A DNA stretch of 64,000 nucleotides from contig NC_037091.1 in NCBI RefSeq assembly GCF_002994745.2, forward strand, positions 13,206,501-13,270,500. Reading direction: 5' to 3'. Under the pieces are notes generated by a model. It did no database searches. It was not told the DNA's origin and worked only from the letters and a program-made list of their open reading frames with translations. Positions within the stretch are counted from its first letter, which is position 1. Each line of letters begins with the position of its first letter. Positions 33,496-45,277 of this stretch are shown piece by piece. This DNA is from Rosa chinensis (taxonomy: Eukaryota > Streptophyta > Magnoliopsida > Rosales > Rosaceae). A program made the position numbers and the translations under genes.

Positions 33496-34209
33496 GATGA
33501 TTTGTGACCTACCTCTTCGATGGTTGCTTCGGCTGGACGCTTTGTCTAACGGCGTTTGACACGTGGCCGACATGTATTGGGTTAGCATGTGAAATAACGT
33601 CTCTACAGCACACCCGTCTCCTCGCCATTGATGCGAGTAATCATGGATTTTGTAACCGAGGTGACACCTCGGTTAATCCGGAGAGTAAGTGAGATTGTGG
33701 GGCACGTGTATGGTGGTCATGCGATGTCGTTTATAAGCGAACGACTTAGATTTTTTTGACATTGACATAAAAGAGAGGGAAACATAGTGTTTTAACACTT
33801 TGCACTTCGAACTGAAACCATCATCTTCAATCTTCGGTCTGATATCCGTGAAGAAAATTCTTCAATTTTGAAACCATCATCTTCAAGCACATCAGAGTTT
33901 TCGTCTTTGAGGTTGGTAATCTGAATCTCGTTCCTGTTTTATTGGGCTTTTTGTTTGCTTCTGCCAGTTTCGCGTTTTGGTATTTGGAGTGATTTCTGCC
34001 ATTCCCCTGGGTATGTAAAGGTCTAAAATTGTGTTTGGGGTGGGTTTTAGGTGTTTGACAGAAGGTTGAGGTTTCTTGCCCTCCTAGGTGGTCGAATCTG
34101 GGTTTGAGTGTGGATGTGTTTTGTTATTGTTTTGGCATTTTATAGGTTTTCTGGGAATGGGTGTTCTTGACGTTGTTGGCTATAATCTGACATAGGGATA
34201 GCTTAGATC
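33496..34209. other. Upstream region of the antisense gene in the Gypsy element
   Basis: No coding domain. 33760-33940 contains GACATAAAAGAGAGG (a possible TATA-like site), then leader-like sequence with two copies of GAAACCATCATCTTCAA (33815, 33869). It is a plausible promoter and leader for the plus-strand gene (inference). Confidence 0.4.
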
Positions 34210-36621
34210 TTGTGTGAACTGACTGGTTTTGGGTTTGTGATGGCTAGCATCGTAGAGATCTCGAGCAGTGAGGATTTTGGGTCTGACTTGTCGCTCAGCG
34301 TGGCGGATAGGATATTTTTTGACACGTTGAGTCCGTCTGCCCATGCAGGAACCTCACTGTTGGAACCGCTAGAGATCGAGCCGCTACAGGCCATACCTTG
34401 GGAAGTAGCAATGGGTCGTGCCGGATGTCCGGAGAGTTCTAAGGTAGGGGAGGATGTCGCCGTCCGGAATAGGTGTGAGGAGAGGTTAGGGAGTAACAGC
34501 GCCGCTAGCGGCTCCGCTGATAGGGGAGAGACCTGGGAGGAGATTGAGTCGGCATGGGTTCTCCGCGATGGTACTCCTGTTGACGAGGCGGGAGGACCGA
34601 TGACTGTTGCCGCCGTGAACAGTTTGAAGCAGGTGTTCCGGCTGCCAGGCGTAGTGAAGCTGCGTCCGCCGCTGAAGGATGAGAGAGTGTCGATGCTGCC
34701 AGCAGGGCATGCCGCCGTGCAAGAGGTGATCTTCTCCAGGGAGTGACATTCCCGCTACCACCAAATCTCCAAATTTTGGTTTGCAAGTTTGGCCTCTCCT
34801 TTGGGCAGATTTGCCCTAATATGTGGCAGTTGCTTATGGCGCTTGACTCCCTATGGCACCTTTCCGGTTGCGAGGGTCCAACCGTGGTGAAGGTGCTGCA
34901 CTTCTTCGAATTAGTATATATGAAGCGCCAAGGTTGTAGTGGGCAGGTGAACTTGAGCCACCGCCAGGGGGCGCCTAAGTTAATCGAGAATTTGAAGGAT
35001 TCCATGTCTCCTTAGCTGGGGACCTTCTGTGTTGCCACTGCGGGATGGGAATATCAAGCTGGGTCGAACGAAGGGGAGTTGATCTTCAGGATTAAGTCGA
35101 AGTTCCATCCTATCCAAGGTTGTCGCTAGCGTCTGTCGCTAATCCGAGTTGCTAGCTTTGCTTGTGACAACTCCTATTTTGTTCTAACCATTTCTTCATT
35201 TTTTTTTTGTAGCGGACTTGCGTTATAACCTGAGGTGCGAGGAAGAGTGCCGCATGGCAAGGATTAGAGGCTGTTGGCGGAATCGCAACCTGCTTGACCT
35301 TCGTCTTCTCATTGGTTGGGAGTTGTTCGTCGATCAACAATTGATGCGCGCTTTAGGTAAATAACTTCTGTTGATTTGTGCCTTAGCCTAGTTTGCATCA
35401 AGCTGACCTGTTGTTCTTGTGCAGATTCTCCGCCGGGTAACAAAGCGAGTCGTGATGCTTTTGCCAAATCCATGGACTGTGTAGAGATCAACAACTTTTT
35501 GGAGAGTATGTACGCCGCTGGGCTGGTGGCTCAGTAGACGACGGTCGATCAGCAAACATTGGCGGTAAGCCAGTCCGAAGCCCCAGTGGTTCTGCCGATG
35601 CCACACCACTCATATCTCGGTGCCGACGGTTCACCCGTTGTTCTGGCAGGAGCTGGTACCGCACAAGGGGCAGTCGGTGGGAGCAAGGCCCCTGCTGCCC
35701 CTGTGTAGCAGAGGGAGAGAGCGCCCGCCACCCTGCGTGGGCCCCAAAAGGAGAGGGCGGTGCCCTTCAAGGAACCAGTGACTATTGCGGGGCTGGAGCC
35801 ACATATGCAATTAAGGCTTGTCGCCGCTAGTACCACTCGGGCAGTTCTTTAGAAGAAGCGGCGACAAAACGATGATGATGAAGAAGAGGAGGAAGACGAG
35901 GCAGAGACCATGGGGCCTGCCAGTAGAGGGGGCAAAGCAGGCCCGCTGACGGTGACTGTGGCTGCTGTAGGGGAAGAACATGCGAGCGGTCTGGACTCCT
36001 TTGGAGCGTATGCAGAATTCCTGACTGACCGTGAGCGGGAGTTTCTCTTCCATCTCTGTGAGCGGCTAGGATTTGGCTGGTTGGATGGGACAGTCTGCCC
36101 GACCATCGTGCAACAGTCGTCGTTCAGCTCAGCGTTTGGACACCTGTCTGCACGAGCTGTTCCCTGCAGCGTCAAACTAACCTCGGGTTAAGTGGTAACT
36201 GAGGGTGGAGATCCAAGGTCTCCAGAGGGAGCTGGGGGAGGCTAAAGATAAGGTGGCGGATGTCGAGCAGCGCCTAACCAAGGCGGAATGCGATGCAATG
36301 GATGCCCGCGGCAAGCTTGCTGTCGCTGTTGAGCGGGACCTCGAGCGGAACTACCATGTCTCTAAGCTGGAGCAAGACATATCCCTGTTGAAGGATCAAG
36401 TGGCAGCTAAGGCTAAGAAAGTTGAGATCCTTCAGCGGGATGTTGCCGCCAAAGCTGCGGATGTGAAGAAGCTAGAGGACAAGGTTGCCCGGCTGGAAGC
36501 TGAGAGGAGTCGTGCGGAGGTCGCCGCCATGGAGGCATTTAAACAATCTGTGGAGTACAAGCGAGCCATGATGGAGGCGGCGAAGGCTAGTGCCGCTGCC
36601 AACTTGGATCTGCTGAAGTAG
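34210..36621 (+). pseudogene. Antisense additional ORF: gypsy-type 'transposon protein' plus coiled coil
   Basis: A plus-strand, apparently spliced gene inside the minus-strand element. The N-terminal part (34210-34745) is acidic and unrecognised. 34745-35140 reads QICPNMWQLLMALDSLW, VVKVLHFFELVY and GAPKLIENLKDS, resembling the plant 'putative gypsy type transposon' domain (Transposase_28-like). 35213-35355 reads YNLRCEEECRMARIRGCWRN and LLIGWELFVDQQLM. A GT-AG intron follows (about 35356-35423; GTAAATAAC...TTGTGCAG). 36205-36621 encodes a long heptad-rich coiled coil (LEQDISLLKDQV, VKKLEDKVARLEAE). Several in-frame stops (34744, 35535, 35706, 36188) show decay. Such extra ORFs are described for Tat-lineage retrotransposons; their function is unknown. 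Confidence 0.75.
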
Positions 36622-37000
36622 AAGGGCGCCATCGACTGGGTGAAAGGGTCTAGGTCTGGAAATACCTCGAGCTAGCCCCTGTGCCGGCAGGTGGTGCTGC
36701 CATTGGTCAGCCTGAGGGTGTGCGTTCTGGTAGTGGTGAGAGTGACCATGGGTCGGCGGATGACTCTCAGCGGACTCCACTTCCTACATAGTCCGAGGTG
36801 TCGCGTGCTGATTTTATGGCTGCGCACACCCGAGTGGATGGGACCCTTGTCACGCCGATCTCCACCGCTCCTGGATCCGACCAGACGAGCCGCCTGGCTA
36901 GGCAGCCACTACCGCTGGGGGGTGAAGATGTCGCCGCTGCTCTTGAGAATCAGTGAAGGCTGCCTCATAATTTTTTTGTAATGTCACTGAGGCATGCGCT

Positions 37001-37050
<50 letters not shown>

Positions 37051-37568
37051 GCCTTTGAGGCTTCTTTTGTATTTGACAATATTTTTGGGTGGGGAGTTCC
37101 AACCTTGAATATATTAGTTGCCCTTGAAATTTTCCAAGTGTGGGATTCCCTTTTTGATGAGTGCTCTTTGAATGTTATTTTACCGCCAGAGTTTGGACAT
37201 GCTTTTTGTTAATCAATGAAACATTAAAGGAATTAAAATTGTTCCAAGTGCACAATGTAGCGGACGTGGTCCGCCAAATATTGTTGGCGTTGCCAGTTAA
37301 TGCTTGTGCTTGGACTTGGTGACAATGGTTTGAACAATTCCTCATTTCATTGATAGCTGATAGATCAGCGTTTACAAAAGTGGGGTTGTACCCATTGGGT
37401 AGCTTCCCTTAGCTAAATATTGAACAAAAATTTAGCTATGTCAAGATGCTCTTGGGTAGCGGCATGACTATTTGTAGTAATACCGAAGGTGCTCGATATT
37501 CCAAGGGTGGGTCGTTGTGACGCCATCCTTGTCCATTAAGTAGAAGGTGCTGGGTCTAACGACTTCTA
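36622..37568. other. Between antisense gene and integrase; (AT)n at 37003-37047
   Basis: 36622-36960 looks like the degraded tail of the antisense gene (GC-rich, Ser/Arg-rich frames). 37003-37047 is an (AT)n microsatellite of about 22 units. 37050-37568 holds non-coding Gypsy sequence after the integrase end. Confidence 0.55.
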
Positions 37569-38460
37569 CTATTTTGTACGGTCCTTCCAAGTTGGGCAGA
37601 GTGCCGTTGGCGGTGGAATGACTTCCTTCATTACCCAGTCCCCCAATTGGAGGTTGCGGGCTTTGACTCTAGCGTTGTAGAAACGTGATACCCGCTGCTT
37701 GTTTTGCAAGTTGTGCAAATGGGCCTTGTGGTGTTCAAGGAGGTCCTTGTCGAGGCTGACGCCTTCGCTGTTGGTCTCGGAGCAGTAGCCCTCGACCCTA
37801 GCGGTAGGTTGGGTGACCTCAACTGGTAGGACGGCCTCAGTGCCGAACATCATGCAGAATGGTGTTTCAACGGTGGCGGAAGTGGGGGTAGTCCTGATGG
37901 CCCAAAGTACTTCCGGGAGTTTCTCCGCCCATAATCCCTTGGCGTCATCGAGCTTCTTTTTTAGCAGCTTCTTGATCATCTTGTTTGCTGCTTCAACTTG
38001 GCAGTTGGTTTGGGGGTGAGCGACAGATGCAAAACTCAACTTGGTGCCCAGGTTGGTGGTGAAAGATATAAGTTCCTTGTTGTTGAACTGTGTGCCATTG
38101 TTTGTGATGATTGTGTAGGGGATGCCGTAGCGGCAGTAGATGTTCTTCCAGAGGAAGTGAGTTACCTTGGCGGTGGTTATTGTCGTTAGTTATTCTGCCT
38201 CAATCCACTTGCTATTGTAGTCAATGGAAACAATGATATATTTGAACTGGCCTTTGGCGGTTTGAAATTTGCCCATCAAGTCAAGGCCCCAGGTCGAGTG
38301 GATCCATGGGCCAATGATGATCGACAGCGGCTCCGCTGGGGCGTGTGGGAGATCAGCATATTGTTGACATTTGTGGCAAAATTTTGATATCCTCCTGGCG
38401 TCATCGCCGAGTGTTGGCCAAAAGTAGCCTTGTTGCATTGTGCGGTTGGCCAAGGACTTG
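37569..38460 (-). pseudogene. Gypsy integrase
   Basis: Minus order: FCHKCQQYAD (zinc-binding end), STWGLDLMGKF (first catalytic D), IIVSIDYNSKWIEAE, then TIITNNGTQF, then HPQTNCQVEAANKMIKK (catalytic E in VEAANK), and LDDAKGLWAEKLPEVLWAIR with a C-terminal region to the frame end. The second catalytic aspartate (TDNG in active enzymes) is asparagine here, near 38091-38102. A stop also splits the frame near 38190. Not functional. Confidence 0.88.
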
Positions 38461-38477
38461 GCGCCCGAGTGGTTGCC

Positions 38478-39397
38478 TCATTCTCCGCCGTGTATCCTAG
38501 TCAGCACGACCTTTCCCTCCTCTGGGGTTAGACACCGGAGGTTAGGGTGGGTGAACCCCTGGCGGTAAAGCTTACCATTTTGGATGTTGTAGCGGGTTGC
38601 TCTCCGCTTGAGCTGTCGGGCTTCGACCTTGTCTTCTGACAATGTTCCATTGCGCTTGTATTCGATGATCTCTTTCATCCAACCGGGATTGACCTCAATG
38701 TTGAAGATTTTCGCTAGGGTTATTGTGATGCTAGGCCTGGCAAGATACTCCACCCTTGTGTCCGCTGGACTCTGGTGTGGCTGAGCGGTTGCTAGTCTTG
38801 CCAGTGAATCAGCCCTGGCATTCTTTTCCCTGGGGATCAGTGTGATGGTGTGAAATTTGAATTTTTTGAGGAGCGTCTTGACGTATCCCAAATATGCAGC
38901 CAACTGTTGGTCCTTGGCCTGAAAACTGTCGTTGACCTGGTTAACGACAAGCTGCGAGTCGCTGAATATATTGACGCTGTCAGCTCCTGAGTCTATGGCG
39001 AGGAGTAAGCCGGCAATGAGGGCTTCATACTCCGCCATGTTGTTTGAGGCTTTGAAATTGAACTTCAACGCGTACTCCACGTCTAGTCCCCCTGGTCCTG
39101 TTAGGATAACTCTGGCGCCGCTGGCCATGGCGCATGCGGAGCCATCCATGTGTAGGTTCCAGTCTGATTGCTGGGGGCTTGCTCCTCGGTGGTTATTATT
39201 GCTGTGCTGGGCTGTACCTCTATGTTGGGATCATCCTGCTGCTTAGTGAGCTCGGCAATGAAGTCCGCCACCGCTTGGCCCTTCATTGCGGATCTTGGTT
39301 TGTAGTCAATGTCGAACTCGCTGAGCTCGATGGCCCACTTGCTGAGGCGCCCCGAGTGCTCAGGGTTCTGCATTAGTTGCCTCAGCGGCTGGTTCAT
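38478..39397 (-). pseudogene. Gypsy RNase H C-terminal part and second (archaeal-type) RNase H
   Basis: 39397-39200 reads SGRLSKWAIELSEFDIDYKP and GQAVADFIAEL, the end of the native RNase H and the connection region. 39149-38478 reads LKFNFKASNNMAEYEALIAG, SDSQLVVNQVN and IPREKNARADSLARLA: the second RNase H with catalytic E (NMAEYEAL) and D (FSDSQLV, NARADSLA) residues. The duplicated RNase H is a mark of the Tat clade. The frame is broken around 39149. Confidence 0.87.
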
Positions 39398-39427
39398 TAA
39401 GACATAAATTGTGTGAGCCTGAAAATA

Positions 39428-40565
39428 CTAGCGGAGGCGCCTAAGGGCGGTGATGAGTGCAAGAGCGAGTTGTTCCAAGGGTGGATATCTTGTTTCGGCC
39501 CCGTTTATGCCTCTGCTGGTGTAGAATACGGGGAACTCATCCTGGCCTTCCCGCCTGACAATGGCGCAGCTTACCGCTGTCTGTGATACTGCTAGGTATA
39601 TGTATAGTGTCTCCCCCTGTACTGGAATGGAGAGGAGTGGTACTGCCGCCAAGTACTCTTTCAAGCTCTGGAACGCCGCCGCACAGTTTGGGTTCCACTC
39701 GATGACTTTCTTGTGGGTTGTTTTTAGGACTTTGAAAAATGGGACATCTATTAGTGAGTCTGGAGATAAACCGAGAGAGAGCGGTTAGCTTGCCCTGGAG
39801 ACTCTGAACGTGCTTCTTCCATTCTGGAGCCTTCATGTTGAGGATGGCTTGTATCTTGTCAGGGTTGGCCTCTATGCCCCGCTCACTGACTATGTCACCT
39901 AGAAATTTGCTGGCGGTGACGCCGAAGAAGCCTTTTTCTGGGTTGAGGCATATACCGTAGGCCAAGAGAATGGCGAATATAATTATGAGGTTTGCTACGT
40001 GTCTGCTGGCCTTTATGCTTTTTACCAACATATCGTCCACGTAGACCTCGATGATTTTGCCCAGATGCTCCGCAAACATAGCATTCATCAACCGCTGGTA
40101 AGTTGCCCCGGCGTTCTTCAAACCAAATGGCATGACATTGTAGTAGTATAGGCCTTTATCGGTGGTGAAGGAGGTGTGTTCTTGGTCACTAGGGTGCATC
40201 TTGATTTGATTGTAGCTGAAGAAGGCGTCCATCATGCTGAGTAGCTCATGGCCAGCCAGTTGGTCTATGCGGGGTAGTGGGAAACTATCCTTGGGGCATG
40301 CCTTGTTGAGGCCCTTGAAGTCGACATACATTCGCCACTTTCCGCTGGGTTTTTTGACCATGACCAAGTTGGAAATCCACTACGGGTAATTTACTTGGCG
40401 GATGAATCCAATGTTCTGGAGCTTGGCAACCTCCTTTCCTATAGCATGGTATCTCTCTTCATCAAAGGCCCTCCGCCGCTGCTTGGTAGGGTAGGCGGAT
40501 GGTTTGATACTTAATTTGTGAGTGATGATTTGGGGGAGATGCCTGGCATGGAAGCGTAGGACCAT
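39428..40565 (-). pseudogene. Gypsy reverse transcriptase and start of RNase H
   Basis: KPSGKWRMYVDFKGLNKACP, FPLPRIDQLAGHELLSMMDA, KGLYYYNVMPFGLKNAGATY and VYVDDMLVKSI are the classical Gypsy RT blocks, with the YVDD catalytic motif intact. LNPEKGFFGVTASKFLG follows. The RNase H start (FPVFYTSRGINGAETRYPPL) is in another frame at 39664-39428. A stop near 40370 separates the N-terminal part (KPSAYPTKQRRRAFDEERY). Confidence 0.9.
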
Positions 40566-41458
40566 GAAAAGACGGCGGCGTTGTCACGTAGAAACTGGGT
40601 GAGTTCAGCCGCTACCTCTGGGTCTAGCTGAGCGCCGATGAGGACTGTTCGCTCAGGGTGTTCGTCAGAGATACTGGTAGCCCTCAAGGATGTCTCCGGG
40701 TTGACAAGATCCTTTTTGACATACTTTTTCTCTTCGTCTCTGGGGTCCTCGAAGATGTCTGGCGCCACTGCATGATTTCCCAATGTTAAGATTTCATGGC
40801 GGCGTGCTGATTGTGTCACGGTTGTGGAATAGAACTGTCGTTCCAGCTGTTGGCTTCCCCTTACACAGCCTGTTCCATTGGGAGTGGGGAACTTCATGAG
40901 GAGCATGTACCCGGCGATGATACACTTGAGCTTGTTAAGTGTCGGTCGACCAATGATGGCATTGTATGAGCTGAAACAGTTCACAATGATGAATTTCGTG
41001 TGGATCTCTGCTGTTCGTGGACTGGCTCCGATAATCAGTCGCATATAGTCAGAGCCCAATGGCTGTGTGACGTCATCGGAGAAGCTAAGCAATGGCTCAT
41101 GATCCTGCAGTAATTTTCTGTTCCGCCGGAGTTTATCGTAGCACCTGTTGAAGATGACATTTACAGCAGACCCGCTGTCGACAAGGATCCTCCCTACCCA
41201 CCATCTATCGAGTATGGCGTCGATCAAGAATGGATCTTCGTGGGGCAGATGTACTCCGCGCTCCTCCTCCTCTGAGAAGGTAATGGGCTCCCAACCAGAT
41301 TTGGGGAGCTTAGCGGATCTCTCATAGCGGATATTGCACACCTCCTTGGGGTGGTTGGCATGTGCGTAACTCTTCTTTGCCCTGTGAGACATATTGGTGA
41401 TTGGAGCACCACAGTCGATGGTGTTGATGAGGCCCAAGGCCGGGCTCAATGTTAGCAA
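40511..41458 (-). pseudogene. Gypsy aspartic protease region
   Basis: A 315-residue frame reads FLIDAILDRWWVGRILVDSG, with DSGSAVNVI the protease catalytic motif (DSG in place of DTG), then FIIVNCFSSYNAIIGRPTLN and a linker ending ASMPGISP that leads into RT. The protease would cut the gag-pol polyprotein. This is the best preserved long frame of the element. Confidence 0.85.
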
Positions 41459-43235
41459 TCACAGGTGGTGGCTGGTGTACCTTGAATTGTTCCATTTTAC
41501 TGTCTCGGTATAAGGTTTCAATGGTTGTTTTGAGGGCGTTACAATTGTTGGTGTTATGGCCGCTGTCCTTGAGATATTTGCACCACTTGCCGGTATTTCT
41601 GGGCTTTCCTACCCGTGGGTATTTTCTTGGGGGTGGGGCGGAATCTGATCTTTGCACTGATCGTATATTTCCTCGTATGAGACCTTAAGTACATTGAACA
41701 CTGCGTACCGTTGCGATGACTATGTTGGTTTATTACGGTTGTCTCCCTGGAATGAGCGGTTACCCCTGGTGTAATGTTGATCCTTCTGCCGCTTGCTATG
41801 GTGGCTGCTCTGTTGCCACTCCCTCTTCTTATCAGTTGGCGGAGCAGCGGAGGTTTTGTTAGTGGTTTCCTGATGGCTGGAGGAGGGTTGGGTGGATTTT
41901 ACCGGTGTTGGTGGTGATGGGGGGGGGTTTCTCCATATGTGATGAATTTTGCCTGTGCATGGATGACAGCCTCGCTCATGACATGGTTGTAAGCAGCGTT
42001 GGGATGATTGTAGTTGAGGTAATAGAGAAATGGCCCCTTGAGGAGTCCCTGCTTGAAAGCTGCCAGTGCCATTGTCTTCTCGAGATCGCGACACTGGGAT
42101 GTTGCTGCTTGCCATCTGGTGACAAACGCCTTCAATTTTTCCTCCGCCTCCAGCTTGAGGCTGAAAAGCTAAGTTGTATTGTGGTGGTCGGCAGCCAATA
42201 AGATGAACCGCGAAAGGAAAGCATTTGATAGGGCATGAAATAAGTCAATGGATCCCGGCGGGCACTCAAAAAACTAACTCATCACCTCACTATCAAGCGT
42301 TTCGCTGAACAAGTGGCAAAGGGTAGCGTCATCAAACCCCTTGTTATTGGTGACTTTTTTGAAGGTGTCCATATGGATATAGGGGTCAGTCATGCAGCTG
42401 TAATGGGACATCTTTGGTGTTTTTGCGTGTGCCGGGCGGATGGCATGCAGGATCCTGGCGGTGAGTGGTCCTGGTCTGGATGCAAAGAGTGGATTTGGTA
42501 TTGGCGCTGGGGCGCCTGCCTCGGCCTGGATTAGCCTTTGTTCTAATTGTTGCATACGCTCTAGTATTAGGACGGTTGTGTCTCCATCGGGTCTCTTCTG
42601 GATGCTCCGCTCAACCTGCTCTCGCCTAGGGACAGGCATATTACCCTCGGTTCTGGTCCTGATTGTTGAGCGGTTGGTATGTGGCTGTGACCCGCCTCCT
42701 GCTCCAACATTATTCGGGGTTCAGGAGGTGGTCCCATTCCCTGTAGCTCTGGTGGGTTCAACGGTACTTGCATTTGCATGATTGGTCCGTGTACCAATTC
42801 GCTGGTGGTGGGCTGACTGCGCCTAGTGCTCCGCAATTACTTGCTTTGCGCTGGGTTAGCGTTCTCTTCCAGAGCCTTCTTTAGTTCATCAAATTTTGAC
42901 ATCAGCGTGGCTACCTGCTTTTGGGCCTCGACCTTTTCTCTGCGTTCATGCTCGCATTCTCTATTTGCCTTGTGAAGGTCCGCTAGTGCCAGCTCATACA
43001 TAGCGGCGAAGTCCTATACCGGGGGGCAGCTGCCACTCAGCTGAGCCTCCGCTGTAGTTTGAGTCAGCGGGGTCAGGTAACTGGCCTGGGGTTCCCCTCT
43101 AGGGTTGACTGGTGTGCTGAATAGTGCACGGTTAACGTTAACCGCTGGATTAACGCTGATCGTGGGGTTGGTGGGGTGGGGATTGGCGGGCTGGTCCGCT
43201 TGCTCCTCAACGTTTCCCCCGCTACCGTTAGTCAT
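41322..43235 (-). pseudogene. Gypsy gag
   Basis: Starts near 43235 with MTNGSGGNVEEQ, after the primer site. An acidic/proline-rich region leads to MSHYSCMTDPYIHMDTFKK and to FVTRWQAATSQCRDL, AAFKQGLLKGPFLYYLN (Retrotrans_gag capsid region, 42420-41900). A degenerate zinc knuckle follows: KWCKYLKDSGHNTNNC at about 41590. Stops and shifts break it into at least five frames. Gag would form the particle that packages element RNA. Confidence 0.82.
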
Positions 43236-43270
43236 GGTGGATGTGGTGGGATGGCCTTTTGTTCAAGGAT

Positions 43271-43288
43271 TCCCACAGACGGCGCCAA
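43271..43288 (-). promoter_or_regulatory. Gypsy primer-binding site
   Basis: Minus strand TTGGCGCCGTCTGTGGGA immediately inside the 5' LTR; the TGGCGCC core is the usual plant Gypsy tRNA primer site. Confidence 0.8.
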
Positions 43289-43802
43289 TGTTGATGTTTA
43301 AAGTTCAGCGGTAACTAAACCTTTACTAATGCTGGTCCGATGGGTAGACCGCTATCAATGATACTCAAAGTTCCCACTACCTGTCAAGTAAAATACAGAG
43401 GGCGTCAGAGGGGAGACCGAGCTGGGTGGTCTTCTCTTCTCCGATGCCTAAGTTAGTCAATGTATTTATGTTGACAAAGTAACAGTAGGTGAGTATTAAT
43501 TGCGTAATCAATAAGGAGAGAGGAGAGAGCCTTTTATAGGTGAAGAAGGAGCTGATCTTCTTCATGTTTTTGATGTGGGACTGACATGCTTCAGTCCCCA
43601 GCTTCTGGAGCTTCTGATGCTGTCTTGGCGCGGCGTGTGGCTGCGCGTCAGCGGTGATCTGGGGGCAAGCCGGGGCTCAGGCGGTAGCCTGCTTGGCTGT
43701 GTTCCCATAGGTCACTCCTTTGGCGGGAGTTGGTACCACTAGTGGTAGCATGAGCGTGGCTCATTATAGCTAATTATGCTTGCAAATGCCTGTGTAAGTA
43801 CA
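43289..43802 (-). repeat. 5' LTR of the Gypsy element
   Basis: 514 bp, plus-strand ends TGTTGATGTTTAAAG and GTAAGTACA. A minus-strand CCTATAAAAG at 43531-43540 is a good TATA-box candidate. The solo LTR at 30507 confirms where the LTR ends. Confidence 0.88.
43531..43540 (-). promoter_or_regulatory. Probable Gypsy LTR TATA box
   Basis: CCTATAAAAG on the minus strand within U3 of the 5' LTR; the equivalent CTATAAAAGG is kept in the other two LTR copies (30755-30765, 32298-32308). Confidence 0.55.
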
Positions 43803-45277
43803 TTTAACATTGAAATCACCGCATTACTGACCTCCTGCCCAACTAAGTCCCAGTATTTCTGAAAGAAGAAAGGTGAAAGACCATCCAGTCTCGGTGCTTT
43901 CGAAGGGTGTATCTAAAATAACGCTATACGAACTTCTTCCAAACTGTAGGGAGCCAATAATAAGATGGCATTCATGTCTGCTAAGACACGAGGTTCAATA
44001 GTCTGAAGAACCAAGTTCTGAACCTCCAAATCCGGTGGTTGGGAACTAAAAATATGCTGAAAGTAGTCCAACACAACCCCATCTATACCAGCCTTAGACT
44101 CTTGCCATACCCCATTGATATCGAAAAGGCCTTTAATTTTGTTTTTTTGCCGTCTGTATGATGCTTTCTTGTGAAATAAATGGGAATTCCGATCACCATC
44201 CTTAAGCCAAATCGCTCTAGACTGTTGCCTCCAATATGTCTCATCAATGGACATTAGCTCATTCAATCTTTGCGAAAGTTGCAGCTTGAGGGCATGATCA
44301 TTTTGATCAAAAGATTTCTGGAGAAGAGCATCCAGTTGTGCCCTTACCCCGTCCACCTCCTCTCTTCTACTAGGAAAAACAGTTCTATCCCATTCCAAAA
44401 GATGAGTCCCCAATTCTTTAACCTTACAGCACAGCTGAAGCATAGGCTCCCCACTATATGGGATTCCCCAAGCCTCCTCCACTTTGGTCGAAAAACCTTC
44501 ATGGGCATACCACATCTCTTCAAAACGAAATTGACGCCGGACCTTCTCAAATCTCAACTGCTCCTTTCAAACCTCCAACAGGAGAGGAGTGTGGTCCGAC
44601 CTACTAGGATGAAGATTGATCACACGAGAAAAACTAAATTCCGATATCCAAGCCGGTGAACAAGTGCCTCTATCTAATCTCTCTTTCGTATTCGAATCGC
44701 ACCACTTATACAGACCTCCAGCAGCCCCCAAATCCTTGAGATTACAATCTGAAAGAGCTTGTCAGAAAGCCTGCATCTGACCCTGACTACGTAGTCTACC
44801 ACCAGACTTCTCACCCAACTCCATAATCTCATTGAAATCCCCGGCGACTACCCATCGCTCCCTAGGATTCCAGACTAATGATCGTAAAAAATCCCAAGAC
44901 AGATGATGCTGGCCGATTTCGGGATGGCCATAAAATCCAGTAAACCTCCATTCCACCTCGTGAGGAGCATTAATGAAAGCATCAATGTAATACCTTTCTA
45001 CATCTTGAACCCTAACTGAAATAGAATCATCCCAGAGCAAGGCAAGGCCCCCCGATCGCTCCACACGATCGAAGTGAGCAATATGAGGCAGACCAACAAA
45101 AAGGCGAAGGGACTGATGCTGGTCCTTTGTACAGTGAGTCTCACTGAGGAAGACAAGATTTATTCGATGTTTTTGTATGAGCAACTTGAGAGCATGCCTG
45201 GTTCTTCTGTTCACAATACCCTGGCAATTCCAAATCAAAATATTCATGTTGAAACACATATAAGGTGGACGAGACAC
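43803..45277 (-). pseudogene. Second L1-like LINE, 5' half (endonuclease, linker, RT start)
   Basis: Minus frame from 45277/45250: MNILIWNCQGIVNRRTRHAL (ORF2 start), VFLSETHC, WRFTGFYGHPE, WVVAGDFNEIMELGEK, then a stop near 44768. It continues with CDSNTKERLDRG, the long linker to AIWLKDGDRNSHLFHKKAS, and in a shifted frame HPSKAPRLDGLSPFFFQKYW, the first RT block. It is cut at 43802 by the Gypsy LTR; the remaining RT is nowhere in the window. It is distinct from the LINE at 6717-29305, though of the same clade. Confidence 0.85.

Larger units (their letters stand above)
32052..43802 (-). mobile_element. Ty3/Gypsy retrotransposon, Tat lineage, with antisense extra gene
   Basis: 11.75 kb with about 515-bp LTRs, a TGGCGCC-type primer site inside the right LTR and a polypurine tract next to the left LTR, hence minus orientation. 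Order on the minus strand: gag, protease, RT, RNase H, a second (plant/archaeal-type) RNase H, integrase, then about 5 kb containing a plus-strand gene and a minisatellite. A second RNase H and a long 3' region with an extra ORF are hallmarks of the Tat lineage. Immediate flanks differ (CCAGT at 32047-32051; TTTAA at 43803-43807), so there is no visible target duplication. Confidence 0.9.

Noticed and set aside
34210..36621. A plant host gene on the plus strand with a coiled coil.
   Set aside because: It is enclosed by the Gypsy LTRs and resembles the extra antisense ORFs of Tat elements; multiple in-frame stops.
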